DNA of 64,000 nt, taken from contig CM048552.1 of the NCBI GenBank assembly GCA_026413225.1, forward strand, positions 163,506,053 to 163,570,052, written 5' to 3'. Each line of letters begins with the position of its first letter. The stretch's first letter is position 1. The DNA is from Otis tarda. Lineage: Eukaryota > Chordata > Aves > Otidiformes > Otididae. Positions 11,448 to 24,195 of the stretch are shown here, in pieces. The position numbers and the translations under genes are program-made. Under the pieces are notes generated by a model that was not told the origin of the DNA, ran no database searches, and was given only the letters and a program-made list of their open reading frames with translations.

Positions 11448-11776
11448 TGTTCACAGGACATGGAAAAGGCTGAGGTACTGAACGTAGTCTTTTCCTCAGT
11501 CTCTACTTACAAGATTGATCTTCAGAAATCCCAGGGCCCAGAGACTAGAGGGAAAGTCTGGAGGAAGGAAGATGTATCTTTGTTGGAAGAGGGTCAGGTT
11601 AGAGAATACTTAAGACATTCAAAATTCCATTGACCCTGATGGATTGCACCCACAAGTGCTGAGGATGTTGGCTGATGTCGTTACAAGGCTACTCTTGATA
11701 ATCTTTGAACAATCTTAGCAATTGGGAGAGGTGCCTGAGGATTGCAGGAAAGCAAATGTCACTCCTATACTCATGC
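11448..11776 (+). mobile_element. CR1 LINE internal fragment (ORF2 linker to start of RT)
   Basis: A coding fragment of CR1 ORF2 without its 3' end. In one frame it reads MEKAEVLNVVFSSVS, matching the CR1 motif EKAEVLNxFFASVF. Further on come ETRGKVWRKEDVSLLEEGQV, then codons equivalent to GPDGxHPxVLRxLAD (GACCCTGATGGATTGCACCC, CAAGTGCTGAGGATG), then sequence equivalent to the GEVPEDW/KANVTPI motif (GGAGAGGTGCCTGAGGATTG, AAAGCAAATGTCACTCC) at the N-terminal edge of reverse transcriptase. A stop follows HSKFH at 11631-11633, and small frameshifts break the rest. It differs from the CR1 copies at 24 and 60 kb and belongs to an older subfamily. The lack of a 3' tail implies later deletion or rearrangement. 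Confidence 0.85.
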
Positions 11777-13448
11777 AGGACAGCTGAAAAATTTTCCTGT
11801 AATTCAGTTTGTTCTAATCTTTATTTCCCACACCTGTTTAAAACGAATTAAGAACATGTCCAAGTTATTTTACTACTATTTTTACAGTAAAAAGCAATGC
11901 AAAGTAATTGTTTTATGGTTTGATTTAAAAAAAAAAGTTTTAATATTACTTTTAGAATATTTATTTTAAATTCAGTTGTTATTGCTGGAGTATTATCTCC
12001 CAAAAGAGATTCTGCTCCTTAAAAAATTAACTAATGTCCTTGAAAAGGTACAGTTAAAACATTTGGCAATAGACTCAGACAAAGATAGTGATGTAGAAAT
12101 AAAATATGGCTATATGTGGATATAATAAAAGAAAGAACTCGTTAATGTCAAGTACATTTGATATGAATATTAACACCAAAAAAAAAAACTGCTGTGTAAC
12201 TTGAAGTGAATTGTTTTGAGTTCTAAGGCCCAGTCTATAACATATATTGAAAGAAATTTTTGAAGTGCTTTACTCTTGGGTGATATGCACTCTTATTCTG
12301 AGAGGAGTACAACAGGGATTTTCCCAGGCTTCAAGTTTTTGGGTTTGTTTTTGGTTTGTTTTGTTTTGGATTTTTTTTTTTTTAACTCTGAAGCTTTGAA
12401 TATGTCTAGAATACTTATTCTATTTTTTTAAAAAAAGTAATTAGATAAAAAAATATAAATAGCAGTAGGATGGTAATATAAAACATATGTATACAGTCAC
12501 TGCAAATTGAAAATGTTTAACTACATCCATAAAGTTTTCAAATTGCTTTATTTTAATCCATATTTTTGTAATGCAGATAGTTGTCTAGGATATTCACTAA
12601 AAGAATATCAAGTAAGAACAGCAAAATTCTAAACCAAGAGCCATACTCCTGTCTACCAGAAATTAAATTATAAGAATTATGTGCATACAAACAGGAGTCA
12701 GAAACAGTACAAGATAGCTGAGTGTAACAATAAGTGTTTTGGACATTATATTAAAAACCCAAATTATGCACTTAGGAAAACTGATTTTTTTTTTCACACA
12801 GATACTTTATTAACAGATTTGGAAAAAATTACTTACAGGCAACTGACAGAGAAATGTGACCTTTGATGACTATTAGTTATGACCTCATAAGAAAAAAAAT
12901 ATTTCTTTCTATATGTATGAAGATATTACAAGTCAGATTGGTTTTAGGGGTACTTGAACCTGGTGTATAGTTTTTACTGCTGCCACTATGACTATTTTTT
13001 TTTTCTTCCTTATAATCAGTGAACATAGGCAGGTCATGCTTACTTTTCTTAATAAGATCCATTAAAAATAATTTGCAGTAGTAAGTTATTTCTGGTGTTG
13101 TTCTACGTTGCATCTCCATAAAAGAACAGTCTGACTTCTGTACGAGCAAAAATGATAACAGATCATCACGGTTTCAGAAAGTAAAAAGGGAAGAGTTACT
13201 TCTAAGAAGTTTACTTTACACAAACAAATATCCTCAAAGGTATAGCTAGAATATATACATATTTGCCCATTATATAATTGCTTATGAGAATTGTACTTTA
13301 CTGACCTGAGAATGCTTTAGGTATCCTTGGGAATTCTCTCTGGTTAGTAAGCTCATGATTCAGTTGTTTATTCATCTACATGGAAAAGTTTATTAGCAGA
13401 TACTGATGCTAAATTCCATAAATAAGGGCTAATTTAGCCAAACTCCCA
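11777..13448. other. AT-rich non-coding sequence
   Basis: No gene or interspersed repeat recognised. T/G-rich low complexity occurs near 12340-12385. Short open frames at 12681-12866 (plus) and 12877-13149 (minus) carry no recognisable domain. Confidence 0.5.
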
Positions 13449-13650
13449 AATTCATTCTCTCCTTCCCCTTTTCCCTTCTTCTCTCCTTACTCCTTTCCTT
13501 CCTCTACTTCTTCCTTTTTCTTCCTTTTCCTTCCTTCCTTCCATCCTTCCTACCGTCCTTCCTGCTTCCATCTTTTCCTCCATCTATCCCTCGTTCCTTC
13601 CCTTCCTCTTGGTCTTCTGCTCATTCATTCTCTATTTCTCTTTCTTTGAT
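13449..13650 (+). repeat. Polypyrimidine tract, degenerate (TTCC)n
   Basis: About 200 bp almost purely of C and T on the plus strand, with short runs of CCTT and TTCC (clearest near 13510-13570). Such mirror-like purine/pyrimidine tracts can form triplex DNA. No element is recognisable inside it. Confidence 0.88.
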
Positions 13651-13985
13651 CACCTTGTACTTACATATGTGGCTGCACTGGCAGCAGGCTCAGATTATGT
13701 GGCCCGTGGGAGGAAGGCAGTGGGTTAAAAGCAGGCTTGATTTTGTGCAGGCTCTGTGCAGGTCCTGCCTGTGCTATCAGCTGCCTGGGCAAATGGCGGC
13801 AATGACAAAACAGGAGTAGTATTTCTTTCACTCCACTTTTTGATTGGTTTGCGTGGCTCACTATATAAATTGGAAGTAGGAAGTGTAGTCAAAACGTTTA
13901 CCACCTGGGGGAGGAAAATAATTATGACTTGTTCTGGCTGGGTGCCTTGGCACATCAACAACAGTGACCATAGTTAAGAGAATGT
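13651..13985. other. GC-richer patch with TATA and inverted CCAAT motifs
   Basis: This 330-bp patch has higher GC than its surroundings and directly follows the polypyrimidine tract. It contains GATTGGTTTGCGTGGCTCAC, TATATAAAT (13862-13870) and a second ATTGG at 13869-13873. Overlapping open frames on both strands (13756-13977 plus, 13661-13861 and 13725-13961 minus) show no domain. It could be a promoter, an LTR remnant or another old insertion. I could not identify a family or clean element ends. Confidence 0.35.
13862..13870 (+). promoter_or_regulatory. TATA-box-like motif with nearby inverted CCAAT
   Basis: TATATAAAT sits 15 bp downstream of an inverted CCAAT (ATTGG, 13843-13847) inside a GC-richer patch. 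That CCAAT spacing is shorter than usual (about 50 bp), and no downstream exon is evident. Confidence 0.25.
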
Positions 13986-15643
13986 TTGGCAAGGCTTTTA
14001 CTGTTAGACTTTTGAAATACATGAAAAAGCCTTTATGGCTTATAAGACAGAAAAGACTAGTAAGCTATGAACATGAAAAAAATCTCAGAATTTCCATAAA
14101 AGTGTACAAGAAAAATAATTAATTTAGATGACTGTAATTCAAGTTAGAAGTGCACTACTACTGTAAAATTAATTTTTTGCACAGAAAAAAAATTATTAAA
14201 AATATTGTCATACTTGTATGATGTTATGTTAAATACATATATTCTTCTTCTTCTTCTGTACATAGCTGTCACCTCACTTGCACTTGATTACTGACTTTAA
14301 ATTTAAATATACCTAAAATGATTTACCTAAATTTGCATACATTTAGTCTAAACTAGTCAGATAGAATACTTCTACAATCAATGAAGAAAGATCAGCATCT
14401 TTGAAGTACAAATTATTCCACTTGTTTTAGGCATCTAGACGCCTTTAGAGATGACTATTTTTTTCTGTCAATGAGACAGTCTTGATGGGTCAGATCATGT
14501 TATAATATCAGAACTACGATTCTTTATCACATAGTAAAAGACAACATAAAAATTAGTTCCATGACTACCAGAATACCAACTAAAAATTATTTTCCATGCC
14601 ATGCACTGAATGCAGTACTAAGTGCTCTGAGAGCTTTTCCCTAAGTAGTTTACCTGTCCTCTTTCTTATGACCGTTTCACTTAACAGGACTAAATTCTTT
14701 GCTTCAACAGCACGAATGAAGTACAAAAAGGCTCTTCTTCTCTGTCTTTAGTAACATTTCCTTTTCAAAACGTCAAAAAACAGCATTGCCACATATGTAG
14801 TCAGTAGTAGCCTACTGGGGCACAGGTAATTAGTGAATGGATACAGTCAAGACTTTCAACTCCAGAAACTTAACAGAAACCTTAACTGAGTGGTCACTGG
14901 CATCACAACATTTGGTAATATCAAATTCCTTTCTTTGGCATCCTAATCAGGAATTATTTATATGATATTGTCCATGTGAAGATTGCGAAGAAAGTATTTA
15001 AACTATGCATTTCCAAGGAAGGTAAAAATAATTGCAGACTACCCGCTATGGTCAACAGCAGACAGAATATATTAGGAGCTGAAATATTTCTGAATCTTCT
15101 CCTAGAATATCTACAAGAAGCTCCAATACCTCGTAACTGCTCTAACAGAGCTTTACAAGCTGCCCTTGGTGAAAGTAAAGCCATTCTAGTAGTTAATTTT
15201 TTTTTCACTATCTCACCCACTATCTGTGTCATTATTCCCCGACTGCCAAATGAGTGTGAAGTACATTTTTCCAGTACCTTTTGATATATATTTTGCAGTT
15301 TTATAAGTACCTGTTAGTCATGTTTTAGAGAAAAACTAAAATCAGTGCAGTAGAAAGATAACTATGCAAAGCAATTATCGCTGAAATAGAGTGTGTACTC
15401 TGAAAACACGTTTTTTAAGTTTTTGGAATCTCACACAAAAATTATACCCCATCTAGAAAATTCTATATCTTGTCCTAAAAATAAAATATACAAATTATTT
15501 TTTTAATTAATTCCCTTGTTTTTACAGGATTTTCTCAGAAGCTAGATATTTTTGCCTTTCTTTGCTTCTGTAACACATATTCATAAAAATCACTGATCAC
15601 CTCAGGAGAGCCAAAAAGTTAAAGAAGCCAACAAGCTGGCTCT
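13986..15643. other. AT-rich non-coding sequence
   Basis: No gene recognised. An open frame at 14976-15284 (plus) overlaps a minus-strand frame at 14954-15232; neither shows a domain and both are probably chance. A short (TTC)n run lies at 14242-14258. Confidence 0.45.
14242..14258 (+). repeat. (TTC)n microsatellite
   Basis: About five tandem TTC units in an AT-rich setting. Confidence 0.85.
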
Positions 15644-16830
15644 TGTAGTTTAGTCCCACTCAGGATCAAGCTATCAAGCAGTCTCTCACTTGCTCTCTCC
15701 ACCCTCTGAGAGAGTGGGGGAGAGATATCACAAAAAGCTCAAGGTTTGAGATAAGGACAGGGACAGACCATTCAAGTTACCGTTATGGGCAAAACAGATT
15801 CAACTTGGGAAAAACTATTTTAATGTATTATTAATAATAAAAACAAAGCAGAATAATAAGAGAGAACAAAAGAACAAAATAAACATCCTCCCATCCCTCC
15901 CTCTTCCTGGGCTTAACTTAATGTCAAATTATCTGTACCTCCTTACCCCCTTACCTTGAGCGGCTCATGGTAGGAAGAGGGAATGGGGGTTATGGTCAGC
16001 TCATCATTTGTTGCTTTACGCTGTTCCTTCCTCCTCCAGGGGAGAACTCCTCACATTCCTCCCCTGCTCCAGCATGCAGTCCCTCCCACCAGCTACAGTC
16101 CACCATGAACTGCTCCAGCGTGGGTCCTTTTCCACAGGGTGCAGTCTCTTAGGAACCAGCGTGGGCTCTCCACGGGCCACAGCCTCCTTCGAGCATCCAT
16201 CTACCCCAGCATGGAATCATCCGCAGGCTGCTGGTGGATCTCTGCTCCTTTATGGACCTCCAGGGGCTGCAGAGAGAGAGCCTACTTCACCATGGGCTGC
16301 ACCATGGTCTGCAGAGGAATCATGTCAGGAGTGACTTTACTCCTCTCCTTCCCTCTTCACTGATCTTGGTGTCTCATCACTGATCAGGTGTCTCACTGAT
16401 CTTGGTGAGCCGTTCTCACAAAAAATTCTTCACAATCATCAGGCAGACACCTCTCAGATTCTCTTCACATCTCTACACTTCTTGCAGCCAGGCTGGGCTA
16501 AGTCAGGCCCAGATGGCCACCCAGCAGGAGGCCAGAGGGTGGGGGCCACAAGGCTCACAAGGCTTACAGCTCCCCCTGTATGCCCCTGCTTCTGCTTCTT
16601 CACTTCACTTCTTTTCTTTTCTTTTTATTTATTTTCCCCTTCTTAAATAGATTATTGCAGGGGTGTTACCACTGTTGCCAATGAGCTTGGCCCTGGCCAG
16701 CAGTGGGTCTACTCTAGACCCGGCCAGGTTCACCAGACAAAAAAGGAAATTTCTAGCAGCTTCTCACAGAAGCTGCTGCTGTAGCCCCCCACTACACAAA
16801 ATCAGCACCCTGGCTCAGCCATTCTTGTTC
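15644..16830 (-). mobile_element. Large avian LTR, second copy
   Basis: A minus-strand copy of the family seen at 9094-10793. Read on the plus strand it shows AAAAAGCTCAAGGTTTGAG, GGGCAAAACAGATTCAACTT, then GCTCCAGCGTGGGTCC-type repeats near 16110, CCATGGGCTGCACCATGG near 16298, TTCTAGCAGCTTCTCACAGA near 16750, and GTAGCCCCCCACTAC near 16781. The usual AATAAA is replaced by AT-rich sequence. The left end near TGTAGTTTAGTCCC is diverged and resembles a related LTR end. A hexamer TGGCTC occurs at 15637-15642 and 16811-16816 and might be a target duplication, though the implied ends would then lack TG...CA. No retroviral genes adjoin it. Open frames inside (15967-16152, 16008-16334, 16139-16363) are not genes. 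Confidence 0.8.
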
Positions 16831-17703
16831 CTTTCAGTAGTGCATCATGCTTTATAGCGTGTGTCTGTAACTAGTGTCAATTCGGGCATTACACGTGTGT
16901 ATGCCACTGAAGGGCTGAAGTGTTCTCAGAAACAACATTCTTCAGTATAATATGTAAAAAAAAAAAGAGATTATCTTAGAAAAATGCTGGAAAAAAAATC
17001 CTAGTTTAAAATATTTTCCAAGTATCTTGAGGACATACATACACTATATGAAAAAAACAGTCTTGTTAACCCACCAACCCCCTAATTAGCATAAGAAAAA
17101 AAAAATCAATTTTCAGCAGACACAGAAAAGCACAGCTTTATGAGGAAAGTTTGAAACTATTAAATTTTTATTATAGTTTCAGACTCAGATTGATCCTTGA
17201 CAGTTATATTGTATAGTAGCCTCATAAATAATTTAACTTATTGCATCAAATTAATTAATAATTAACATTATGGATAGTTCAGTATATTTTTTTTTTGCCA
17301 GGAGAGGTGTTTTTCATTTACACATTAATTTCTATGACAACAAAAAAAAAAAAATTGAAGAACAAAGTTCCTCTCTGAGATTTTTTAAAACTGTACTTGC
17401 CTTATGTGCATTCTTTCAAATCATGTTCGGGACTAGTTTTTCTCATATTAAGTGTTTGCTTCACCTGTTTTGAAGCTCGTATGATGATTTTGCTAGGGAG
17501 TAGATTTTAAAAGTTAAAAGTACTTCGTTTTATTCTGACTATTTATTCATGCTTTCCAATACAGAACTTGACTGGATACTTTTCTACCTCACATGCCATT
17601 GTCTGCTAGATGATATTTTAAAGGCAGTCGCTGATATCTAGCTACTAAATTTTCTTTATCTTTAAAGTAAAGATTTAAATTAAATCTTTACGTTTTCTTT
17701 ATC
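16831..17703. other. AT-rich non-coding sequence
   Basis: Nothing recognised apart from A and T runs. A 67-codon open frame at 17270-17473 is built on T and A runs and looks like chance. Confidence 0.5.
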
Positions 17704-17777
17704 TTTGGGGAGTTGGACTAGATAACCTTTAAATGTCCCTTCCAACTCAAATTATTCTGTAATTCTATTATTCTAAG
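17704..17777 (+). mobile_element. CR1 LINE, extreme 3' tail
   Basis: Only the last roughly 75 bp of a CR1 remains: GGGGAGTTGGACTAGATAAC, CCCTTCCAACTCAAATTATT and degenerate octamers TTCTGTAATTCTATTATTCT. This is the usual form of a very short 5'-truncated insertion. Confidence 0.88.
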
Positions 17778-20700
17778 GTAGACTCACAGCTACAGCTGTC
17801 TTGACTGGCTGAATTTTGATACTAACTTGAAGATACAGTTCCCACATCACCCCTATCTTCTTGCTGTCATATGATTGACAGAGGAGAAAATGAACTACAA
17901 AATAGCTCCTGCAGTGATTAATATATGACAAATTTGCCTTAATGAAACCACAAAAGTCAGAAAAATATATGTTTTAGATCATTAATTGGCAGGGGAATAC
18001 ATCATGTTGGTAACATACTGAACAATGATCCACCTGACCTGTTCTAGTCATGCCAGTGGATACCCCCTTCCCTCTGCTATCTGAGTAGCAATGGCCAGCA
18101 TGTTTATTCACATCTGTGTAGAACAATACATTTGTGTGGTGGAGAACAACATCCATTCTTAGAGAACTGTTGCTTGCAAGTGGGGAATCAGTAGAAGAAG
18201 GGAGGGTTCCACAGGAATATTTGTACTGGAAAGCAGCTAACAGTAAGCAGTAAGGTTTATGTAGTTTAGGGAAAAAAAAAAAAAAGATATCTGAGTAAGT
18301 TGTGTTAACTGAGAGATTGGAGTAATGTAAATAAGTGAGATTCCATAGGGAAGGGGTCAAATATGGTTCAGTTAACTTCCTCCACTGTAATGTGAAGTTA
18401 TTTTAGTTTTTATGATAGATTATAAGAGTTTCTATAAAAGGACTGACTTAGATAACTAATAAAAAGGAAATTACACAGAACTCTATTCTGTTCTTGTAAA
18501 ACTGCTGGGAAGAAAGAGCAAAAATATTTCATTTTGTTTGGTGTGGTTTTGGTTTTGGTTACTGGATTTTTTAAAAATTTTCCTATTGTTTTGTGTCTAG
18601 CCAAACTAGGAAAGAAACAAATTTAATTTAAGGCAAAGAGGAATTCACTGCACTTACACTCAAATGGATTATTTAAAAGATACATTTAAATTATTATGTC
18701 TTAGGTCATGAACTTTGGTTAGCTAATGCTGAAGCAGTACTTAACATGCTAGGATTCTCTCCTCCTTAATAACATAGGGAATAATAATGTTATGAATAAT
18801 AATAAACTTGCAATGGCCAAGTTTTTCACTCCACTTCCAAGCAATATTGAAAAAACTAGATCTAAGGTACTCTTCTCAATACAGTTACTCTAATGCAGCT
18901 AACATATGTCTCAAAGAACCTAAACATACCCTTGAGTGCTTTGCTCACCTGTAGTGCGTTTAAGCACTTAGTAGATCTTCAATGCCTCAGAAAGCAAGCT
19001 ACAGTTAGTTTATAAGTTTTAAGTTTATACTTGCTTTTATGTAGGACTTCATGCAAATAGAGAGCAATAAATCTTCTGTAATACTTAGAACTGAGTATAC
19101 TCATAAGTAAATGGGGTAAAAGGACACAGTTTTCAAATGATGAGAGTGTATGTTTCACATACTTCCCCTCTAAGCTATATGGCCTTAAAATAACTTAGGC
19201 TATGGTTGTGATCTGAACAAGCAGATTGACATCCATTGAAGATCTTTGGTTCAATATTTATCTTTGTAAACTGTCCTGATGCATATTTATGTTGTCTAGC
19301 TGTCAGTCCTTCATTTTTTTTTTGTCATCTTAGAGTAAGAGAAAAACTGAAAAGGCATCTTTTTAGAAATACTACATTGACTTTGTACTATTTCCTTCAT
19401 GTGTTAAGTAGGTGCTCAATCCTGTTTGTTTTTGGAGACTGAGAATTATAATCTCAGTGAGAAAGAGTGTTTTACTTAAGTAAGAAACTATGAATAGTCT
19501 CTCTCTACTTAAAAAAAAAACCAACTTTCATATCCCTGAAGGTTTAAGGAAAGAGTTCTTTGGGTCAGAACTAAAGTTCTGGGATTATCCTAGAAGAATC
19601 AGACATTTTCAGGCATAATTATTTTAACGCAAAGAAAACAGGACATACCATTCTGGTGTTTGAATAATCAGTGGGTTTATTCTTCTTAAATCAAACTGAA
19701 ATTCCAGGCAGGGATAAATGTGTTCATTTGGGCTGAAAAGGTGAGTCCTAGATTCTGTTGTTAATAGATTTGTTGAAATCTTTTTGTATGATAGCCTATC
19801 TGAGGAAAAATAAATGCCTCAGGAAAGTAGATTCTTGTCTCTTATTTTAAGTATCAAAGTCTTATCCTGTAACAAATGGTTGAATATGTTCATGCAGTAC
19901 AATTGAAAATGTCTCAAAAATCAGTTAAAGCCAGGGGAAGATTAATATTTATCCTAAAGACAGCAGCTGCAATGCATTCTTTCCCACATAACTTACAAAA
20001 TCTTCAGCTAGAATCAGTGCCAAGTAAATGAAACAGAAGGGGTAAGCAAATAATCTGTCTCTTCACTGCAAAGATAGAACTGGATAATGGAATTGCAGAG
20101 AATACAAAAAAAAAAGTTCAAATGAGCAGCAGAGCTTTCCTAGGAGGCAGAAAAGATCGTACTACTTTGACTTTCCCAGCCAACAATCAAATGTGGTAGA
20201 AAACACTCTAAACCTAATATTTTAAATGTGTATCAGCATCATATGTTTTGCACAGTCAGAGACTGAGTAAATATAAAAAAAAAAAATCGGTCACATCATG
20301 AGTGCATGCATGACTTATTATTTGTTGTTTTACGATATGTACAAAACATATTCTGTCTTAACTGCATATAAAAGGCTGCCTCACATGACACTTCTGCATC
20401 TTCGGGAACAGTTCCTACTGACTGTTTAAAATTATGTATGTGCAATTTGACAAATTGTACAGCAGAAACTGCCAGGGTAGTCTTTGGGATGACTAACTTT
20501 TCCACAGATTTTCTGCGATATTAAATTTGATTCTTAACACAATAAGAAAATACAAATGATGCATTTTGCAAAAGTTTATGAGTTGTGAGTTTACTAGATG
20601 CTAAATAATAGGTTCCTAAGGAACATTTGCTTTTTTTTTTTTTCCGTGAAATAAGAAGCAAGGCTAACAGTAAGGCATGGATGGAGATTCTTGAAACAGA

Positions 20701-23486
20701 GAAATCACTCCTTCACTGACCTGCAGTTTTACACTTCCAACATTGGCAATTTCCTTGCAATTTTTTTTTTAATTTTTCATAAGAAAATTATTACAATAAT
20801 ACTGGATCAGACAAATTGTCCTTATATTTAGAGTCTAGAGTCATCCATTGTACTTCACCCTCAGCTATCACTTCTACTGACAGTGAGAGATAAAAAGGAT
20901 ATTTTCTTTTCTCATATGGAGACCATTCACTATTCATGATCATCCCTGAAACTATGGTCAGGGGCTTTTTTCTTTTAGTTTTAAAAAAATTCTAATATGA
21001 CCTATAGATATCACCTGATCAGAACTGCAAGGAGTGATCCTATTGTCATGAATTTATCTAATGTTTTCAGCAGTTCTATTTTTTTTTTCTTTTTAATTTT
21101 TTTTTTATAGCTAAGGATTGCTCTCATCTTTTCAAAGAAATATCTGTACGGGTCCAGATTGAGTGTTAAAAGATAATTTGGAACAATCCTTGTTTAGATA
21201 GTAATCACATTTTCACCATGCACATTATTTTGAATTTTCTATGTTAAAATTCATAAATTGTGAAACTGCAGGTGAGATTCGTGCCATTGAGCTTTCAGCA
21301 TCTATAGCGTAAACATTTGCACTGTAGTCTCTATTTATAGGAGATAAAGACAAATAGGCATTTTGAGATGAATGGTTCATTTGTTTTTGTTTCCTGCAAG
21401 GTAAAATGAATTGCACAGTAGAAGCACTTATTGCCCTCCACCGAACATAATAGCATTCTAGATGACTATCTTAGATGCGGCCATCGATATTGTAGACAGA
21501 GTTAGGTCTCTCATCCAAGGTCTTTCTCAGACACCTATGATGGAAAGTTTTCAGAGACCAAGTCTCTGCTTAGCATACTAGTTAATAGGCTATCCATCCA
21601 CTCTGAATAATGACTTAAGCAGTTTTACAAATTATGAAGTGGTTTGGAATAAATTTAGCTTCCTTTCATGGATAAACCACATTTTTAGTTCTTACTACTG
21701 GACTGGTTGTTGGGAATTTTTTTATTTGTTTGTTTGTTTTTAACTTCAAATGTGTAATAATCAGGGAGAAGCATAAAACATTTAAATGTCAGTCATGAAA
21801 TATGATTAGTCAGTGACTATCCACTGTCAACATGCTAAAAAATAAATACTGCTTTCTGTATAGTTGGAACTGCAACCCAGAAAATATTTGGCTTATGAAA
21901 ATTCTTGAGATAGTGACATCTTGAATTTTACAATGGACGTTTTATATATTCTGAGATCACTTCCTAAATCAACAAAGGAAAAGATGTTTTCTTACAGTTG
22001 TGTTATAAATAAAAATAAATTTGAAATCTAACCGAAGGATCTGATCTAATCCTCCACTCAGTCCCTGTAAAAAATTTTAATATCTATCTGAAGAATTGAC
22101 AACCTTTACAAAATTCCCCTTCAGGAAATAGATTAAAATTCATGTAAGCAAGGCTTTCAGTAGTAGAAAACAGTTTATGATCTCATAAAAGAAAGGAAAG
22201 CTTTTGAGTATGCCAACTGACACACTCCACAGGGGATTAATCTTTATAAACACTTGTTTTCTGCTGGGGTTTGTGGAGTGTATAAGTAGAATTAAAAAGA
22301 AAGAAAAAAATTGTTTCATAAAAATCTTAGCAACTTAATTAAAGCTTACTGCAAGTATGGATTTTTTTTTTTCTGAGATGAGGAAAGTTGGTTGATTTTA
22401 CTTTACAGTAATATCCAGATAAGCTTTCTCAGGAAGTTATGCAGATGCACAGTAGAAATACACAATGAAATTAATTCTATGCTTTCTATCTTTCTTAGTC
22501 TCATCTAGTACTGTGGCTGCTAAACAAACCTTTCTTGTAGACATGGTAATTTTAATAAGTTACATTTTGCACTGGCTCAGTTGATAATTTTTTTAGACAA
22601 AGTATAGTTAAATTATATCATCTACTTTAAACTGTTTCCAAAAGGGTCATTGCATGTTATTCCATCACAGCTATAAAAATAATGACAGTATAGCAAAAAG
22701 TGAATAATCAAATAACGCAGATATTCTAGCCCTATTTTACAAATAGGTGTTGTCAGATACATCAGATAGATATACTGGGACATTGTCTCATCCATGTAAT
22801 TTTCAGTATTGAACTAAACAGTTTTATGAAATTAAATACTAAAAGTATTAATAGTAAGTACTAATGATATCAAGGGTTTGAAGAATATTGGTAGTGATAC
22901 TAAGGTCTTTTAGGTGCTAACACACTTTAGTTGCTCCAGCACAGCCTTATCTGGAGTTACAGGCTTGTCTAAATATTTAATTATATAAATTAAAAAAACT
23001 TTCCCACAACAAAAAACAAAATAAAAACAAAATTCAAATGACTAACGCGTAAAACTCAGGTTAAAGAAAATGTTTAAACAAATGTGCTACTTTATAGGAT
23101 GAATACAGAAACATACTCTAATAAAACAATTCAGAAAAATCCTTCGTATGCTTCTTATACAGCTAAGATTTTGGTATTTCCTTCATTACTTAAAATTGTA
23201 TCACTAGAATTCTTATTAGAACAACTACCTTTGCTGAGATACTTACCTAAGTGTCTATATCTGCCCTGAAACAATTTCAGCTTTGAAAGTCATTTTAAAT
23301 CTCCTAGAGGACATTGTGTATTAGGCCTTTTCAAACCAAGACAAACTGACTCTACCAGCATATAATTCAATTAGAAACGCAGGTGGAGCATGAATTGTCA
23401 ACCATTTACATAACAGCTGCAGTCAAAGAAGGCTTGAAAACATGATTCCTCACAAGTTCATAGGTGGGGAAAGGAGATAGTATTAT
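17778..23486. other. AT-rich non-coding desert, 5.7 kb
   Basis: I see no gene and no recognisable transposable element. Low-complexity T-rich segments occur near 20630 and 21079-21110. Open frames up to 128 codons (17974-18360 minus) have no domain or exon signals that I could support. Confidence 0.5.
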
Positions 23487-24190
23487 GTGTTGACCTTGAC
23501 TGGTCATCAAGTGGGCACCAAGCTGCTCTCTCCTCAGCAAGACAGAAGGGGGAAAATACAATGAAAAACATTTTGAGTCAAGATAAGGACACTGAGATTA
23601 CTCACTTATTAGTGTCACAGGTACCATGGACTCAATTTGGGGAAGATTAATTTAATTTATTGTCAATGAATAACAGAGTAGGATAGTGAGAAATACAACC
23701 GAAAATAAAATCACCTTGCCCTCATGCTTTCCTTCCCAGGCTCAATTTCACTCCTGACTCTTCTACCTCCTCCCCCTGAGCAGTGCAAGTGGGTGGGGAA
23801 TGAGTTTTGTGGTCAGCACATAACACTTCATCTCTGTTGCTGCTTCTCTTCACACTGTTCCCCTGCTCCAGTGTAGGGTCCGTTCCATGGGAGAGAGTCC
23901 TTCATGAACTTCTCCAATGTGGGTCCTTTCCATAGGTTGCCATTCTTCAAGAACCACTCCAGCATGGATTCTTTCCACTGGGCACAGGCTCTGGAACAGA
24001 TTATTCCAGCGTGGGTCCCCCAGGGGCCACAGATCCTGCTAGGAGCCTGCTTCTGTGGGGGCTCCTCTCCATGGGCTGCAGCTTCCTTCAGACTGTATTC
24101 ACCTGCTCCAGCATGAGGTCCTCTACAGACTGGATATCTGCCCCAGTGTGGTCCTCCAAGGGCTGCAGGGGGACAACTTGCATCACCATG
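23487..24190 (-). mobile_element. Large avian LTR, third copy, left part
   Basis: On the plus strand it begins TGTGTTGACCTTGACTGGTC, the reverse of this family's LTR end, followed by GTGGGCACCAAGCTGCTCTC and GACTCAATTTGGGGAAGATT. A reversed polyadenylation signal is present (TTTATTGTC near 23656, so AATAAA on minus). Then come GAATAACAGAGTAGGATAG and a set of CTCCAGYGTGGGTCC units with 45-47 bp spacing from about 23865 to 24050. It stops inside the CATCACCATG motif at 24181-24190, where a CR1 has inserted. The rest of the same LTR resumes at 27149. Together the halves give an LTR of about 1.0 kb, as in the other copies. Confidence 0.88.
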
Positions 24191-24195
24191 ATCTT
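24191..24195 (+). repeat. Candidate CR1 target duplication ATCTT, left copy
   Basis: ATCTT occurs at 24191-24195 and again at 27144-27148, directly flanking the CR1. In the other LTR copies the matching site holds a single comparable stretch. It may be a short target duplication or shared microhomology; CR1 insertions usually lack clear duplications. Confidence 0.45.

Noticed and set aside
11433-11633. Possible small gene
   Set aside because: The peptide is part of CR1 ORF2 (EKAEVLN motif) and runs into a stop and frameshifts.
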